Shown in pieces: positions 36,082-44,793 of a stretch of 64,000 nt of DNA. Location: positions 82,500 through 146,499 of the forward strand of contig NZ_JADBGR010000101.1 of assembly GCF_014892515.1 (NCBI RefSeq), given 5' to 3'. Each line of letters starts with the position of its first letter. Position 1 is the first letter of the stretch. The notes below the pieces were generated by a model. The model did not search any database and had not been told where the DNA came from. It was given only the letters and a program-made list of their open reading frames with translations. Position numbers and translations under genes: made by a program. Source of the stretch: Myceligenerans pegani. Lineage in GTDB: Bacteria > Actinomycetota > Actinomycetes > Actinomycetales > Cellulomonadaceae.

Positions 36082-36912
36082 ATGACCATCACGAAGCTCC
36101 AGCTCCTGGACACCGCCACCAGCAAGGGCGAGGGCGACATGTACGAGGACCTGGCAGGCGGGGTTGGCCCGTACGCATGGATGTTCGACGGCGCCACCGA
36201 CATGCCAGCGACCTATTGCCCGCAACCGCACGTGACCGGCGCGTACTGGCTCGCCCACCACGGCGACGCCTGGCTCAGCAGACATGCCAGCGACCAAGAA
36301 CCTCACACCCTACTGTCCGACCTGGCCGCAGCCGTCGACGCCGCCTTGCACGATCGAGGCATGCCTGACGGTGCGCTCCCACCAGCCACCTCTCTGGCCA
36401 TAGCCCACGTGACGGAAAACCGGCTCGAAGCCGCCGTCGTCGGTGACGTGGCCGTCTACAACGTCACCCACAAGGACCTGCTCCTGGATGCGCGGTTCGG
36501 CACCAACGAACGCACCGCCGTCGCGCAACAGGTCCCGGCCAACGGCAGCAGGCCCGATCGCGAAGTCCGTGCCGCGCAGGTCGACGGGATCGTCGCCCGG
36601 CGTCGCGCCGACCTCGCGGGCCGCAACGGCCCGTGGATTCTGGGCAACAATCCCGCCGTCGGCACCGGCGCTCTACGCCGTACCTGGCCCATGGCGAGAG
36701 GCGACCTGGTCCTGCTCGCGACCGACGGCTTCACCCGCGCGGTCACGGACTACGACATCGCGACTTCCTGGGACGACCTTGCCGACATGATCCTCGCCCA
36801 CGGCATCCAGGACGTGATCGACCACATCCGCCACCTCGAAGCCGGCCTCGACCGCACGATGTTCTTCAAGAAGTCCGACGACGCCTGCGCGGCACTCTAC
36901 CGCCGCGCCTGA
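36082..36912 (+). CDS. PP2C-family protein phosphatase-like protein
   Basis: 276 residues with PP2C metal blocks: AWMFDGATD near the start, VVGDVAVYNV, RGDLVLLATDGFTRAV and KKSDDACAALY at the end. These match the DG, GD, SDG and DN/DD positions of Ser/Thr phosphatases, although the second block is GDVAV rather than the usual GDSRA. No partner kinase is nearby. It follows the TPR/membrane protein by 56 bases and precedes the NUDIX gene by 14. Confidence 0.8.
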   Translation: MTITKLQLLDTATSKGEGDMYEDLAGGVGPYAWMFDGATDMPATYCPQPHVTGAYWLAHHGDAWLSRHASDQEPHTLLSDLAAAVDAALHDRGMPDGALPPATSLAIAHVTENRLEAAVVGDVAVYNVTHKDLLLDARFGTNERTAVAQQVPANGSRPDREVRAAQVDGIVARRRADLAGRNGPWILGNNPAVGTGALRRTWPMARGDLVLLATDGFTRAVTDYDIATSWDDLADMILAHGIQDVIDHIRHLEAGLDRTMFFKKSDDACAALYRRA

Positions 36913-36926
36913 CCGATAGGCCCACC

Positions 36927-37382
36927 GTGCTCAACACCCGCTCCCACGCCGAGCCCTACCTGATCGAACGCAACCCCGGCTACTTCGAGTACCAGCTGCC
37001 CGTCTCCGTCAAAGCTGTCATCGCCTGGGGTGATCGGCTCCCGCTGCTGAAGAACGAACGCGACGAGTGGGAGCTGCCCGGGGGCAAGCTCGACGTCGGC
37101 GAGACACCCGCCGAAACGCTCACGCGCGAGATCCGCGAGGAACTCGGCTGGGACACCACCGTCACCGACCCCTACTACGCCTGGGTCTACCAGATCCGAC
37201 CCGAGCGACACGTCTTCGTCCTGACCTACCTCGCCCGCTACAACGGCGATGCTCCGCCCGCCTACTCCCACGAACACAAGGAACTCGTCCTCCTGCGGCC
37301 TGATGAGGTCGACGCACTCACCATGCCCCAGGACTACAAGAGCGCCATCCACCAGGCCGTCGAACGCGGGCACTTCGCCTGA
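36927..37382 (+). CDS. NUDIX hydrolase
   Basis: 151 residues. The Nudix box is complete: GGKLDVGETPAETLTREIREELGW (GX5EX7REUXEEXGU), so it should cleave a nucleoside diphosphate-linked compound using Mg. GTG 36927 follows the phosphatase stop closely with only a weak AGG. The bases just before the start and the gene itself recur, with a 63-codon deletion, at 18856-19135. The CRISPR relic array 3 begins about 80 bases after its stop. Substrate unknown. Confidence 0.9.
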   Translation: MLNTRSHAEPYLIERNPGYFEYQLPVSVKAVIAWGDRLPLLKNERDEWELPGGKLDVGETPAETLTREIREELGWDTTVTDPYYAWVYQIRPERHVFVLTYLARYNGDAPPAYSHEHKELVLLRPDEVDALTMPQDYKSAIHQAVERGHFA

Positions 37383-37464
37383 GCTAGGGCCCACCGCGTG
37401 ACCCCGGCGCGCGGTGGGCAAGAGCCCTCAGTTCGAACGTCGTGAGATGGCCGCTCTCGCAGGC

Positions 37465-38155
37465 GGGATTACTCCGCGCGGGAAGCACAAACTGATCCGC
37501 ACTCCGTCACCTGTCGGCTCGGAGTCACCCCCGCGTTGGCGGGGACTGCGACGCCGAGCACGTCCAGGCCGACATCTCCAACGGATCACCCCCGCGTCGG
37601 CGGGGAGCACATGTCGGTCCGGGATGCGTCGGGCCGCAGGTCGGGGTCACCCCCGCGTCGGCGGGGACTGCTTCACCGGTATCGGTCCGCTGCGCTGGCT
37701 GGCCGGGCCACCCCGCATCGGCGGGGGACTGCATGGTCTCCAGCACGTCGGCCTTGCGGCCGTCGGGGTCAACCCCGCGGCGGCGGGGAGCACGCCGGCA
37801 TCCCGGGAGCGCTGGAGCTGGCCTCCGGGTCACCCCCGCGGCCGGGGGCGGGGAGCACCTCGGCCTGCAGTACCGCACCCGAGGTCGACCTGGGGCCACC
37901 CCCGCGTCGGCGGGGAGCACGACGCAGCCCAGGAATCTAGACCGCGCGACTACGGGTCACCCCCGCGTCGGCGGGGAACACGAACTCGGCCAGACCCGCC
38001 GGCTGGCCGCCGGCGGGTCACCCCCGCGCTGGCGGGGACTCGGAACCTCCCCGTCACACACCACCGGATCACCCCCGCGCCGGCGGGGAAAACAGCGATC
38101 CAGGCAGTACGACGTTGCTGCGCAACGGGATCACCCCCGCTCGGGCGGGGAACGG
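37465..38155. CRISPR. decayed, leaderless CRISPR array 3 (about 12 repeats)
   Basis: Repeats at 37465 (shortened), 37522, 37583, 37644, 37705, 37766, 37827 (with a 4-base insertion), 37893, 37954, 38015, 38066 and 38128. Only the one at 37583 equals the array 1 repeat; 37522 is nearly the array 2 repeat, 37644 is a hybrid, and the last three change in stem and tail. Most spacers are 33 bases, but the one at 38043 is only 23. Neither flank matches the shared leader, so the array should no longer gain spacers. Its transcription direction is unproven. Confidence 0.92.
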
Positions 38156-38156
38156 T

Positions 38157-38180
38157 TGAGGGCAACGGAGGTTGCCCTCA
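38157..38180. terminator. perfect hairpin after array 3
   Basis: TGAGGGCAAC and GTTGCCCTCA form a 10-bp stem with a 4-base loop, directly beyond the last repeat. It could stop transcription into or out of the array. Confidence 0.6.
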
Positions 38181-38476
38181 GAGCACCGGCAAGGCTACAC
38201 GCACTACATCAAGAGCTACGTTGCTCAGCCTCGTCGTGACCTACGTTGCTCATCACCGTCGTACTGCTCCACCTTGCTGCTCTGCTACGCTCTCCGACGT
38301 CAAACAACGCTTTGACCAGCACCGCCAGCACCTGCACGTCAGCACCTGACCCGATCGCCCGTGAAGGGATTGGAGCACTTGATGGCACTACAACGGTCTA
38401 CTGGCGCGACGCCAACTCGCCCGACGATGCACCACCATCCACGCGCGGCACGCGCCGACCGCATGCCCAGCAAGGA
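38181..38476. other. intergenic region with a direct repeat
   Basis: CTACGTTGCTCA occurs at 38216 and 38241, each followed closely by CGTCGT, giving a 25-bp tandem duplication. A long open frame begins at 38246, but its first 77 codons have no family look. No other feature is seen. Confidence 0.55.
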
Positions 38477-38791
38477 ATGGTTGTGAGACTTCGAATGCTG
38501 CTGCACAACCCCATCTCGCACTCGTTGGCGATCGTCCCGACGGTCATGGCCGATGCTCCGTGGTGGGCAGTGACGCTGCTGGGTGGCGGCATCATTCTCA
38601 TTGGACTCGTGAAGGCGCTCCTTCCTACGGACTCTGGCCACCTACTCAGACTCTGGCTTCGATTCCTCGACGGGTTCACTCCCCCGAGGTCCGCGCCACA
38701 GACCGAAGGAAGGTTGAACAACCCGGACTGGAGACTCCTGATCGCAGGCGCTGTCGCAATCGCGCTGCTCGGACTGATCGACTGCGTATGA
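38477..38791 (+). CDS. small membrane protein, unknown
   Basis: 104 residues with two hydrophobic helices, WWAVTLLGGGIILIGLVKALL and LLIAGAVAIALLGLI, separated by a polar segment. ATG 38477 is very close to an AAGGA; GTG 38483 is better spaced. No family recognised. It is convergent with the minus-strand operon that follows. Confidence 0.5.
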   Translation: MVVRLRMLLHNPISHSLAIVPTVMADAPWWAVTLLGGGIILIGLVKALLPTDSGHLLRLWLRFLDGFTPPRSAPQTEGRLNNPDWRLLIAGAVAIALLGLIDCV

Positions 38792-38884
38792 GCAAGTCCC
38801 GCGCGTGCGACTGAGCCGTCAAGACTGAGAGCGCGGACCTCAGAGGACGGCCGCGACCTGCTGTCCCACAGCCGCCCATTCGGA

Positions 38885-39328
38885 TCAGACGTAACGCGCA
38901 GACCGCCGCTTCAGGTACGTGCGTTGGCGTTCGATCAGACGGCCGACGACGAGGGCGATGACGCTGAGAGGTCCGGCGATTGCGAACTTGGTCATGTTCC
39001 ACAGCCCCCAGAGCATTCCGAGGATGTAGATGTCGTTGCCGCTGGTCGCATGCTCGAAAAGCATGACGCACAGCGCGTAGAACGTGCTGGCGAGCGCGGC
39101 GACGGGCATGCCCCAGGCGCGGTTGGGGCGTCGGAACATCCACAGGATCAGCAGAGTGGACGGGGTCCAGGCGACCGGCAGGCGCACGGATCTGCTGTGG
39201 TCGGTCCCGCCATCCTGGACGGGCTCGAGGTTGGCCCGTGTCTGGTAGGTCGGGATGGTCGACGGCGGCAGGGCTGCCGGTCCGGCGGCGGGGTGCGTGG
39301 CGATGTATCTGGCCCATTCAGGTGTCAT
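38885..39328 (-). CDS. hypothetical membrane protein
   Basis: 147 residues with three or four membrane helices (STLLILWMF, WGMPVAALASTFYALCVMLF, IYILGMLWGLWNMTKFAI, AGPLSVIALVVGRLI). AAAGGAGG lies 8 bases upstream of the ATG. Last gene of the minus-strand operon that begins at 41623. Function not recognised. Confidence 0.65.
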   Translation of the reverse strand: MTPEWARYIATHPAAGPAALPPSTIPTYQTRANLEPVQDGGTDHSRSVRLPVAWTPSTLLILWMFRRPNRAWGMPVAALASTFYALCVMLFEHATSGNDIYILGMLWGLWNMTKFAIAGPLSVIALVVGRLIERQRTYLKRRSARYV

Positions 39329-39391
39329 AGCTCCTGCCTCCTTTCGTCCGCGTGCCCGCGTTCGACGGTACGCGCGGATCGGCTTCGTGCA

Positions 39392-39778
39392 TCAACGGGC
39401 CGGTTCCGCGTCGCGGCGTGGCATTGGCTCTGTGCGCGGCCCGTCGGGAGTGTCGCGGTGTACCCGCAGGAGGTGTGCGCCTGACCGGGTGGCTCTCCAA
39501 GCGCCCCGGAGTCCGAGATCGGTCGTGGCGTAGCTGTACCCGGACGCGGTCAGTGCGTGTTCGACCTGCCGCATCGTCGTCCCGACGGCGGCCGGGAGGC
39601 GCGCGGGATGACTTGCGGTCGGCCGGTCGCCGGTGGTGACGGTCAGCAGGTGGCATGTCACAAGCGCGTGCCCGGGCCCGTGGATGGCGTGGACGACGAC
39701 GTCGGGCCCGGGCGGGATCTGGGTCATCGCGGCGCGGATCTGTGCGATCAGCGCGTGCAGGTCGGCCGTCCGGGTCAT
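39392..39778 (-). CDS. hypothetical protein
   Basis: 128 residues, no membrane helix. VVVHAIHGPGHALVTCHLLTV and TTMRQVEHALTASGYSYATTDLGLRGAWR suggest a small globular domain. GGGAG lies upstream and the ATG overlaps the stop of the 48-codon ORF upstream as ATGA. Not recognised. Confidence 0.6.
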   Translation of the reverse strand: MTRTADLHALIAQIRAAMTQIPPGPDVVVHAIHGPGHALVTCHLLTVTTGDRPTASHPARLPAAVGTTMRQVEHALTASGYSYATTDLGLRGAWRATRSGAHLLRVHRDTPDGPRTEPMPRRDAEPAR

Positions 39779-39921
39779 CGCGGCGTCTCCCTGTTAGGGA
39801 CATCGAGCCGGGTGCGGACGCTGTAGCGCTCACGCGGCCGAGCAGCGCCAGAATCGTGCGAACCTCGCTGCGGGCTGACAGTGGTCCGGGCGGTGTCCTT
39901 CCTGCTCCGGATAGGGCTCAT
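39775..39921 (-). CDS. 48-residue hypothetical protein
   Basis: Starts ATG 39921 three bases after AGAGGA and 8 bases after the upstream stop; ends overlapping the next ATG (ATGA). The product is basic and polar (SPIRSRKDTARTTVS at the start). Placement inside a tightly packed operon is the main support. Confidence 0.5.
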   Translation of the reverse strand: MSPIRSRKDTARTTVSPQRGSHDSGAARPRERYSVRTRLDVPNRETPR

Positions 39922-39929
39922 CGTTCCTC

Positions 39930-40632
39930 TCATCGTTGTGCCTGCGTCCCGGGCACGACGAGTCGTACCCGCCAGCCGTCGCCTTGGCGGAACAGGGCGG
40001 CGGGGAGCTGGTCGGTGTAGGGGGCGCCCGCGTAGCGCCAGGTGGCGATCAGCTTGTACAGCCGGGTCACGGACGTCGAGCGCGGGGAGGCGATCACGTC
40101 GGTGCCCGTGAGCAGCGCGACCTCCGCGGCGCCGGCGTGGACGGCGTGGCCGCCGATCCCGAGCGCGACACTCTGAGCGGTGGTGGCGGTGAACAGCCCG
40201 TCGGGCGCGTGCGCGAGGATCCAGTTCTTCACGTGGACGGAGTCCTCGGGATCATCGGTCCACGGCGTCGCGGTCCCGGTGCGCGCGGCGGTCAGCCACC
40301 GGTCGGCGGTCGACGGATCGGTGTGGCGTTCGGTGGCCAGGACGTGGTCGGGGCCTTGGCGCACGATCGTGTACGACGACGAGCTTGCCCCCGCGTGGAG
40401 CATCAGGGTCGGTGATGCCTCGCCGGCGTGGACCACGGCGTCCCCGGCTCCCGTTTCGCGTGACGGAGACCCTCGCGTCGGTTCCGGGCAGGTTCCCGAT
40501 CTGGCACCACATCACCACCCGCTCGCCGTCGGCCAGGGTGGCCAGGACCGTGGCCGGAATGATGCTCGCCGATCGCTCGGTGACGTCCGGCCGCTTCGGG
40601 TCGTCGGCATGTCTCGGATTTGGCGTGTTCAT
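39930..40632 (-). CDS. hypothetical protein, frameshifted
   Basis: ATG 40632 overlaps the upstream stop as ATGA and reads NTPNPRHADDPKRPDVTERS to GTDARVSVTR. The homologous-looking remainder, TGAGDAVVHAGEASPTLMLHAG to the stop at 39930, is in the next frame. One extra base in the AAA or GGGG run near 40440-40455 would explain it. The rebuilt protein is about 232 residues with no family I recognise. The downstream part begins with its own GTG, so two separate short genes are possible but less likely. Confidence 0.5.
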
Positions 40633-41288
40633 CGCGGCGCCGCCAGGGTGTGCACTACGTCGTCGGCCGCGCTCCGCGACGCCTCTTGAGCGGTGACGTC
40701 GCACAAGTCGGGCCCTGTCGGGATGACCTTCAGGCCGGTGCTCGCGGCCAGCATGTCCGCGTACTCGCGAATCCCTGCGGCGTGCAGGCGCGCCAGGCTC
40801 GTCGTCGTGCCCCGCGACCGGGCCCGTGGCGTCCGCTCCGGGACGCCGCTCGGGAGTTCGGTGCCCAAGCGTCGGTTGATCCGTCGACCGGTCCCGACGT
40901 CCTCGGCGGCGACCAGGGTCCCGGCCGGGAACTGGAGGTCTTCCAGCGCCAGCTTCAACGCGGACAGGTCGAACGTGACCGCGTCCAACAGCTCGTACCC
41001 GCCGGGCATTGCCCCATCCAGGCGCACGGCCAACGCCCCATGCGAGCAGAGCCCGTACCCCTCCCGGACTCCGAACCCCCTGGCCAGCTGCAGGAGCCCG
41101 GACAGCGACTGGCTAGTAGAGAGCACGACGTCGCACCCTGTCGCGAGCAGCAGCTCCAGTGATTCCAGCGCCCGTGCAGCATCCTGCCGAGCGGTGACGG
41201 CGAGGTCGGCATCCGCGTCCAGGACGACTACACGCGCGGTGCTCCCCAGAGTCTCTTCGACGGGGACGGTCTCGTCGGCGCGGATCAT
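40629..41288 (-). CDS. HAD-superfamily-like protein
   Basis: 219 residues. RVVVLDADADLAVTARQDAARALESLELLLATGCDVVLSTSQSLSG has the layout of HAD motif I and II (DxD, then S/T), and VREGYGLCSHGALAV resembles the cap junction of Cof-type (HAD-IIB) phosphatases. The motif III lysine and motif IV acidic pair are not obvious, so it may be inactive or truncated. It overlaps both neighbours as ATGA. Confidence 0.6.
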   Translation of the reverse strand: MIRADETVPVEETLGSTARVVVLDADADLAVTARQDAARALESLELLLATGCDVVLSTSQSLSGLLQLARGFGVREGYGLCSHGALAVRLDGAMPGGYELLDAVTFDLSALKLALEDLQFPAGTLVAAEDVGTGRRINRRLGTELPSGVPERTPRARSRGTTTSLARLHAAGIREYADMLAASTGLKVIPTGPDLCDVTAQEASRSAADDVVHTLAAPR

Positions 41289-41623
41289 CGGAAGTCTCCT
41301 GACCCGAGGTATCCCGAACCGAGAGCCCGGGCCGGATCGCGCAGCTGCGAGCGCACCTGAACCTCCAGCCCGTCACGCCGCCCCGACCACAGCGTGTACC
41401 CCGGCACGAGCAGCCGGTGGTCCAGCGGGTTGTCACAACCCAGCAGACGAGCGATCCGTTCGCCGTCGGACAGGTCATGCGGCTGCACACACAGCCAGCC
41501 ACGCGCCGTCGTGACCATCGCGACTCTGTCACGCCCTGCCGCGCGCACGAGCTCCGCCGCGGTCTCCAAGGACCGCAGCAGCACGTCGTCGGGCGCGTCC
41601 TTATCGTGGAATTCCGGTCTCAT
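41285..41623 (-). CDS. hypothetical protein, first gene of GntR-divergent operon
   Basis: 112 residues (RPEFHDKDAPDDVLLRSL to GSGYLGSGDFR), globular. GAGAGGAG lies 6 bases before the ATG. Its promoter must lie in the shared region with GntR, so that repressor probably controls the entire minus-strand operon (41623 to 38885). No family recognised. Confidence 0.6.
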   Translation of the reverse strand: MRPEFHDKDAPDDVLLRSLETAAELVRAAGRDRVAMVTTARGWLCVQPHDLSDGERIARLLGCDNPLDHRLLVPGYTLWSGRRDGLEVQVRSQLRDPARALGSGYLGSGDFR

Positions 41624-41739
41624 GCCGTTCTCCTCTCCCGTGGTCCGCGACGACTTCCAGGGACCCTCTGCCGCTGCCGAAGCAGTTCGCTTCCGCGTCG
41701 CGACGTCCTTCGCATAGGGCATGGTTGCTCGGGTGATAT

Positions 41740-41824
41740 GGATTGTCTGGACAATCCATATAATGCAGCCGATCACAGGTTGCCCATGCCGTCAAGAGGA
41801 TCGAATAGACTGTCTGGACAATCC
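41740..41824. promoter_or_regulatory. divergent promoter with two GntR operators
   Basis: GGATTGTCTGGACAATCC (41740-41757) is an 8-bp perfect inverted repeat around TG. A second copy with one arm changed, GACTGTCTGGACAATCC, lies at 41808-41824, 25 bases before the GntR start. TATAAT at 41759-41764 overlaps the edge of the first site. TTGTCTGGACAA is the usual form of HutC-type GntR sites, so autoregulation and control of the minus-strand operon are likely. Confidence 0.8.
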
Positions 41825-41848
41825 AACGATCAAGGGGAGGGCACGCCT

Positions 41849-42637
41849 GTGGCAGCAGCGCCGAAGCGCAGGCGGGTCGGCAAGGTCGAGATCGCCACCG
41901 ACCTGCGAAACCAGATCGTCCGTGGCGACCTCGGCGAGGGCGACCAGCTCCCCACAGAGGCCGCCCTGATCGACCGGTACGGCACCTCGCGCAACACCGT
42001 CCGCGAGGGACTGGCGATCCTCGTCGGCGAAGGGTTGGTCGTCGCGAAGCGACCCCACGGCTACTTCGTTCGGGACGGACACCGCATGGAGTACCGCCCG
42101 CAGTCGGACCTGACCGTTCGCCCCGACGACGTCCCCAAGGACGTGTTCCTGACCGAACTCGCCGACGCCGGCCGAACACCGACCCAAACCATCGACGTGG
42201 CGATCGTGCGCCCTCCGGCCGACGTCGCGGCACGACTTGGTCTCAGCGACGACGAGCACGCCGTGGTCCGGCGCCGCGTCCGCTTCCTCGAGGGCGCGCC
42301 GTACATGACCAACGACAGCTACTTCCCGCTCACCCTCGCCCAGGGCACGGCCATCATGTCGCCGGAGGACATCGCCCGAGGCGCGAACCGCGTCCTGGCC
42401 GACGCCGGCCACGTCCAGGTGCGCGCCGTCGACGAGTTCACCATCCGCATGCCCACCCCGGACGAACAGCACAGGCTCGCCCTCGGCCCGGGAACACCGG
42501 TCGCCCGGCAGTTCACCACGGGATACGACCGCCACGGCAAGGCCCTGCGTGTCGCCATCACGATCCTGCCCGGGGACCGGCACACCATCGTGATCGACCG
42601 CCCAGGGCTGCCCGACCCCGAAGCCGAGCCCTCGTGA
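41849..42637 (+). CDS. GntR-family (HutC subgroup, UTRA domain) regulator
   Basis: 262 residues. The winged helix reads KVEIATDLRNQIVRGDLGEGDQLPTEAALIDRYGTSRNTVREGL; the UTRA effector domain follows with LGLSDDEHAVVRRRVRFLEGAPYMTNDSYFP and DEFTIRMPTPDEQHRLALGPGTPVARQ. GTG 41849 lies 8 bases after GGGGAGG. KorSA-type regulators of integrative elements and DasR-type sugar regulators share this build; I cannot tell which applies. The stop overlaps the next gene. Confidence 0.9.
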   Translation: MAAAPKRRRVGKVEIATDLRNQIVRGDLGEGDQLPTEAALIDRYGTSRNTVREGLAILVGEGLVVAKRPHGYFVRDGHRMEYRPQSDLTVRPDDVPKDVFLTELADAGRTPTQTIDVAIVRPPADVAARLGLSDDEHAVVRRRVRFLEGAPYMTNDSYFPLTLAQGTAIMSPEDIARGANRVLADAGHVQVRAVDEFTIRMPTPDEQHRLALGPGTPVARQFTTGYDRHGKALRVAITILPGDRHTIVIDRPGLPDPEAEPS

Positions 42638-43236
42638 TCCGCAAACCCGAACTGGCCACGCCACGCGACGCCGGAGCCATCCGGGCACTGCAGGAGGAGG
42701 CACGCGCGTGGCTCCAGTCCCGCGGACTCGACCAGTGGGCCACGGTGCGCCACACCGACCCGGACTCGTCCCGAAGCCTGGAGTCCGCCATCGCACGCGG
42801 AGAGGTCTGGATCTGGCGCGACCACATCGGCACCGTCGCAACGACGACCTTGGACGACTTCGCCGACCCGGAGTTCTGGACGGCCAACGACGATCCGGAC
42901 GACGCGTTGTACGTCCATCGCATGGTGGTGCGGCGATCCGCCGCGGGCAACGGCCTCGGCACCGCGATCCTCGACTGGGCAAGCGCGTACACCGCCGCAA
43001 GCCGCAGGACCTGGCTGCGCCTGGACGCCTGGCGATCCAACACGCGGCTCCAGGACTACTACCGGACCCAGGGCTTCACCCACGTCCGCACCGTCGAACT
43101 CCCCCACCGCGGATCCGGAGCACTCTTCCAACGCCCCGCAATGCCCGCGGCCAGGCCACGAATTCACGAAGCACCTCCCGATACGGCGGCCCACGGTTAC
43201 CCCCAGGACAGCGGACCCCAGGCGCCAGCCAGCTAG
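42634..43236 (+). CDS. GNAT N-acetyltransferase
   Basis: 200 residues with GNAT features: RDAGAIRALQEEARAWLQSRGLDQW, DDALYVHRMVVRRSAAGNGLGTAIL (acetyl-CoA loop) and WLRLDAWRSNTRLQDYYRTQGF. GTG start overlaps the GntR stop as GTGA. The last 35 residues are Pro/Ala-rich tail. Acceptor unknown. Confidence 0.87.
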   Translation: MIRKPELATPRDAGAIRALQEEARAWLQSRGLDQWATVRHTDPDSSRSLESAIARGEVWIWRDHIGTVATTTLDDFADPEFWTANDDPDDALYVHRMVVRRSAAGNGLGTAILDWASAYTAASRRTWLRLDAWRSNTRLQDYYRTQGFTHVRTVELPHRGSGALFQRPAMPAARPRIHEAPPDTAAHGYPQDSGPQAPAS

Positions 43237-43262
43237 GCGTGAGCATCCTCAGCCTCAGTCAT

Positions 43263-43358
43263 TCACATGGGGTAGCCCGGGTCGGCGCGGCTCGCGAAGA
43301 ACAGGGCGTCGTAGCGGCACCCCGGTCCGTCACCTTCGTTGTGTCCAGGCCGGGCCAT
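43263..43358 (-). CDS. 31-residue peptide ORF coupled to the WbqC gene
   Basis: The ATG at 43358 shares one base with the WbqC stop (TGATG). The product runs MARPGHNEGDGPGC, then RYDALFFASRADPGYPM. It has one Cys and an aromatic C-terminal half. Translational coupling is its main support; a weak AGGG lies upstream. It could be a small modified peptide, an antitoxin-like peptide, or chance. Confidence 0.35.
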   Translation of the reverse strand: MARPGHNEGDGPGCRYDALFFASRADPGYPM

Positions 43359-44164
43359 CACGACCCTGAGTGCGAGTTCGGCGACGCCCGATGAACTGCT
43401 GCGATGCGCCGCACCTCTTCAGACACCGCGTCGGGGCCGTATGCCATCAGGGCGTGGAGCGCGCTGACCTTGCGGGCGCCCTGCCAGATGCCCTCGGAGG
43501 GCGTCATGAACGGGATGACAGCCGTACGTTGGTTGGCGAACGGCTCAGGACGCAGGTACCTCATGCCGCCGGGACCGCAGAGGTATCCGTCAGCGTCAAC
43601 AGCCTGTACCAGGTCGGCGAGCCGCAGTGATCGTTCGGAGCGGACGGTGAACTGGCTGCTGAGAAAGGACCTGCCGGTCCACCCGAGAAGTTGGAGTAGC
43701 AGCCGAGTCGACGTCTCGGCGACAACTGCCGTCCGATCGGTGCGCTCCATGGTGTCGGTGACGGCGTCGAGGAGAGCGCGGAACTCTGGCCAGTAGCGGC
43801 TGGACCCGTATTGGTGGGCCAGCGTGTGGCGCATACGACGACGGGACCGGAGTGGGTCGACGAGACGCGCCTGCCGAATGATGGTTGAGCGTCCGTGGGG
43901 CAGGTGGGTGGGCAAGGTCAGCCACTGGTGCTGCTCGGGACGCTCGAGCGGGGCAATCCGTGCACGATGCTGGTAATCGCGGCGGGCGAACTGGACGTCG
44001 TCCAGGACGATCCAGCAGTCCGCGGCGAAGATCTTGGCGAGCGTGCTGAGCCGCGGGAACAGGTTGGGCTGGTGGATCGCACACAGCCGGAGACCCAGTG
44101 GTGCGCTACTCGGCGATGAGCCTGCTGGTGAATCCTTCTCGGATGAGGTACTCGTAGGCGGCAT
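43358..44164 (-). CDS. WbqC-family protein
   Basis: 268 residues. LCAIHQPNLFPRLSTLAKIFAADCWIVLDDVQFARRDYQHRARI is the WbqC signature; VRSERSLRLADLVQAVDADGYLCGPGGMRYL is typical of the middle part. In several bacteria WbqC proteins belong to sugar-nucleotide or surface-glycan loci, but their reaction is not settled. GGAGGACGTGC before ATG 44164 strongly supports this start even though it lies inside the end of the upstream gene (59-base overlap). Confidence 0.85.
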   Translation of the reverse strand: MPPTSTSSEKDSPAGSSPSSAPLGLRLCAIHQPNLFPRLSTLAKIFAADCWIVLDDVQFARRDYQHRARIAPLERPEQHQWLTLPTHLPHGRSTIIRQARLVDPLRSRRRMRHTLAHQYGSSRYWPEFRALLDAVTDTMERTDRTAVVAETSTRLLLQLLGWTGRSFLSSQFTVRSERSLRLADLVQAVDADGYLCGPGGMRYLRPEPFANQRTAVIPFMTPSEGIWQGARKVSALHALMAYGPDAVSEEVRRIAAVHRASPNSHSGS

Positions 44165-44774
44165 GCACGTCCTCCGGGATCGTCTGCTCGATGGCGAACC
44201 CGAGTGCGGGGTACTCGATCACGCGCTGGAGGTCACCGACGAGCATGTCGACGACGAGCTTCTCGTCGCCGATGCTCTTGAGGTAGTCGTCAAGGTTGAG
44301 CGGTTCTGAAGCGCAGACGATGTCGACCTCGGGCCACACCTTGCGGGCTGTGGCGTATGACCGGCGCTCCATGTAGGGCTTCGAGATGAGTAGGACCGAG
44401 GCAGGAGCGATGCCAGCCGCGGCGAGAACGTCGCGAGAGAAGGTGATGTTCTCGCCGGTGTTGCTCGCGTTCGGTTCCAGCAGAACTGCGTCGTCCGGGA
44501 CTCCGAGGTCCAGGGCGTGCTCGCGGAAGTGGACGGCCTCTCCACGAGGGAAGCGTGCCGCTGTGGTGGGGCTGTTGCCGCCGCTGAACACCAGCACGGG
44601 GAACATGCCGGCTCGGTAGAGCTCAGCGGAGTACGTGGCGACTCCGAGGTCGTGGCTGCCCAGGCCAAGGGCAACGTCTGTCGGTCGCACGGTGTGGTGC
44701 ATCTGGTGGTAGTCCCAGATCAGTTCGGCCGCGTGCCACTGGTTTTCGCTGAGGGTCTGCTGGTAGTCGGTCAC
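44106..44774 (-). CDS. YdcF/SanA-like (DUF218, ElyC) family protein
   Basis: 222 residues. DVALGLGSHDLGVATYSAELY, VLVFSGGNSPTTAARFPRGEAVHFREHALDLGV and LLEPNASNTGENITFSRDVL are the DUF218 blocks (SGG, E, N/T-rich). GTG 44774 follows GGGAGA. Family members act in envelope polysaccharide handling or bind S-adenosylmethionine; this one has no membrane anchor. It lies 19 bases after the XRE regulator gene. Confidence 0.85.
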   Translation of the reverse strand: MTDYQQTLSENQWHAAELIWDYHQMHHTVRPTDVALGLGSHDLGVATYSAELYRAGMFPVLVFSGGNSPTTAARFPRGEAVHFREHALDLGVPDDAVLLEPNASNTGENITFSRDVLAAAGIAPASVLLISKPYMERRSYATARKVWPEVDIVCASEPLNLDDYLKSIGDEKLVVDMLVGDLQRVIEYPALGFAIEQTIPEDVHAAYEYLIREGFTSRLIAE

Positions 44775-44793
44775 TCTCGCGTGTCTCCCTGGT

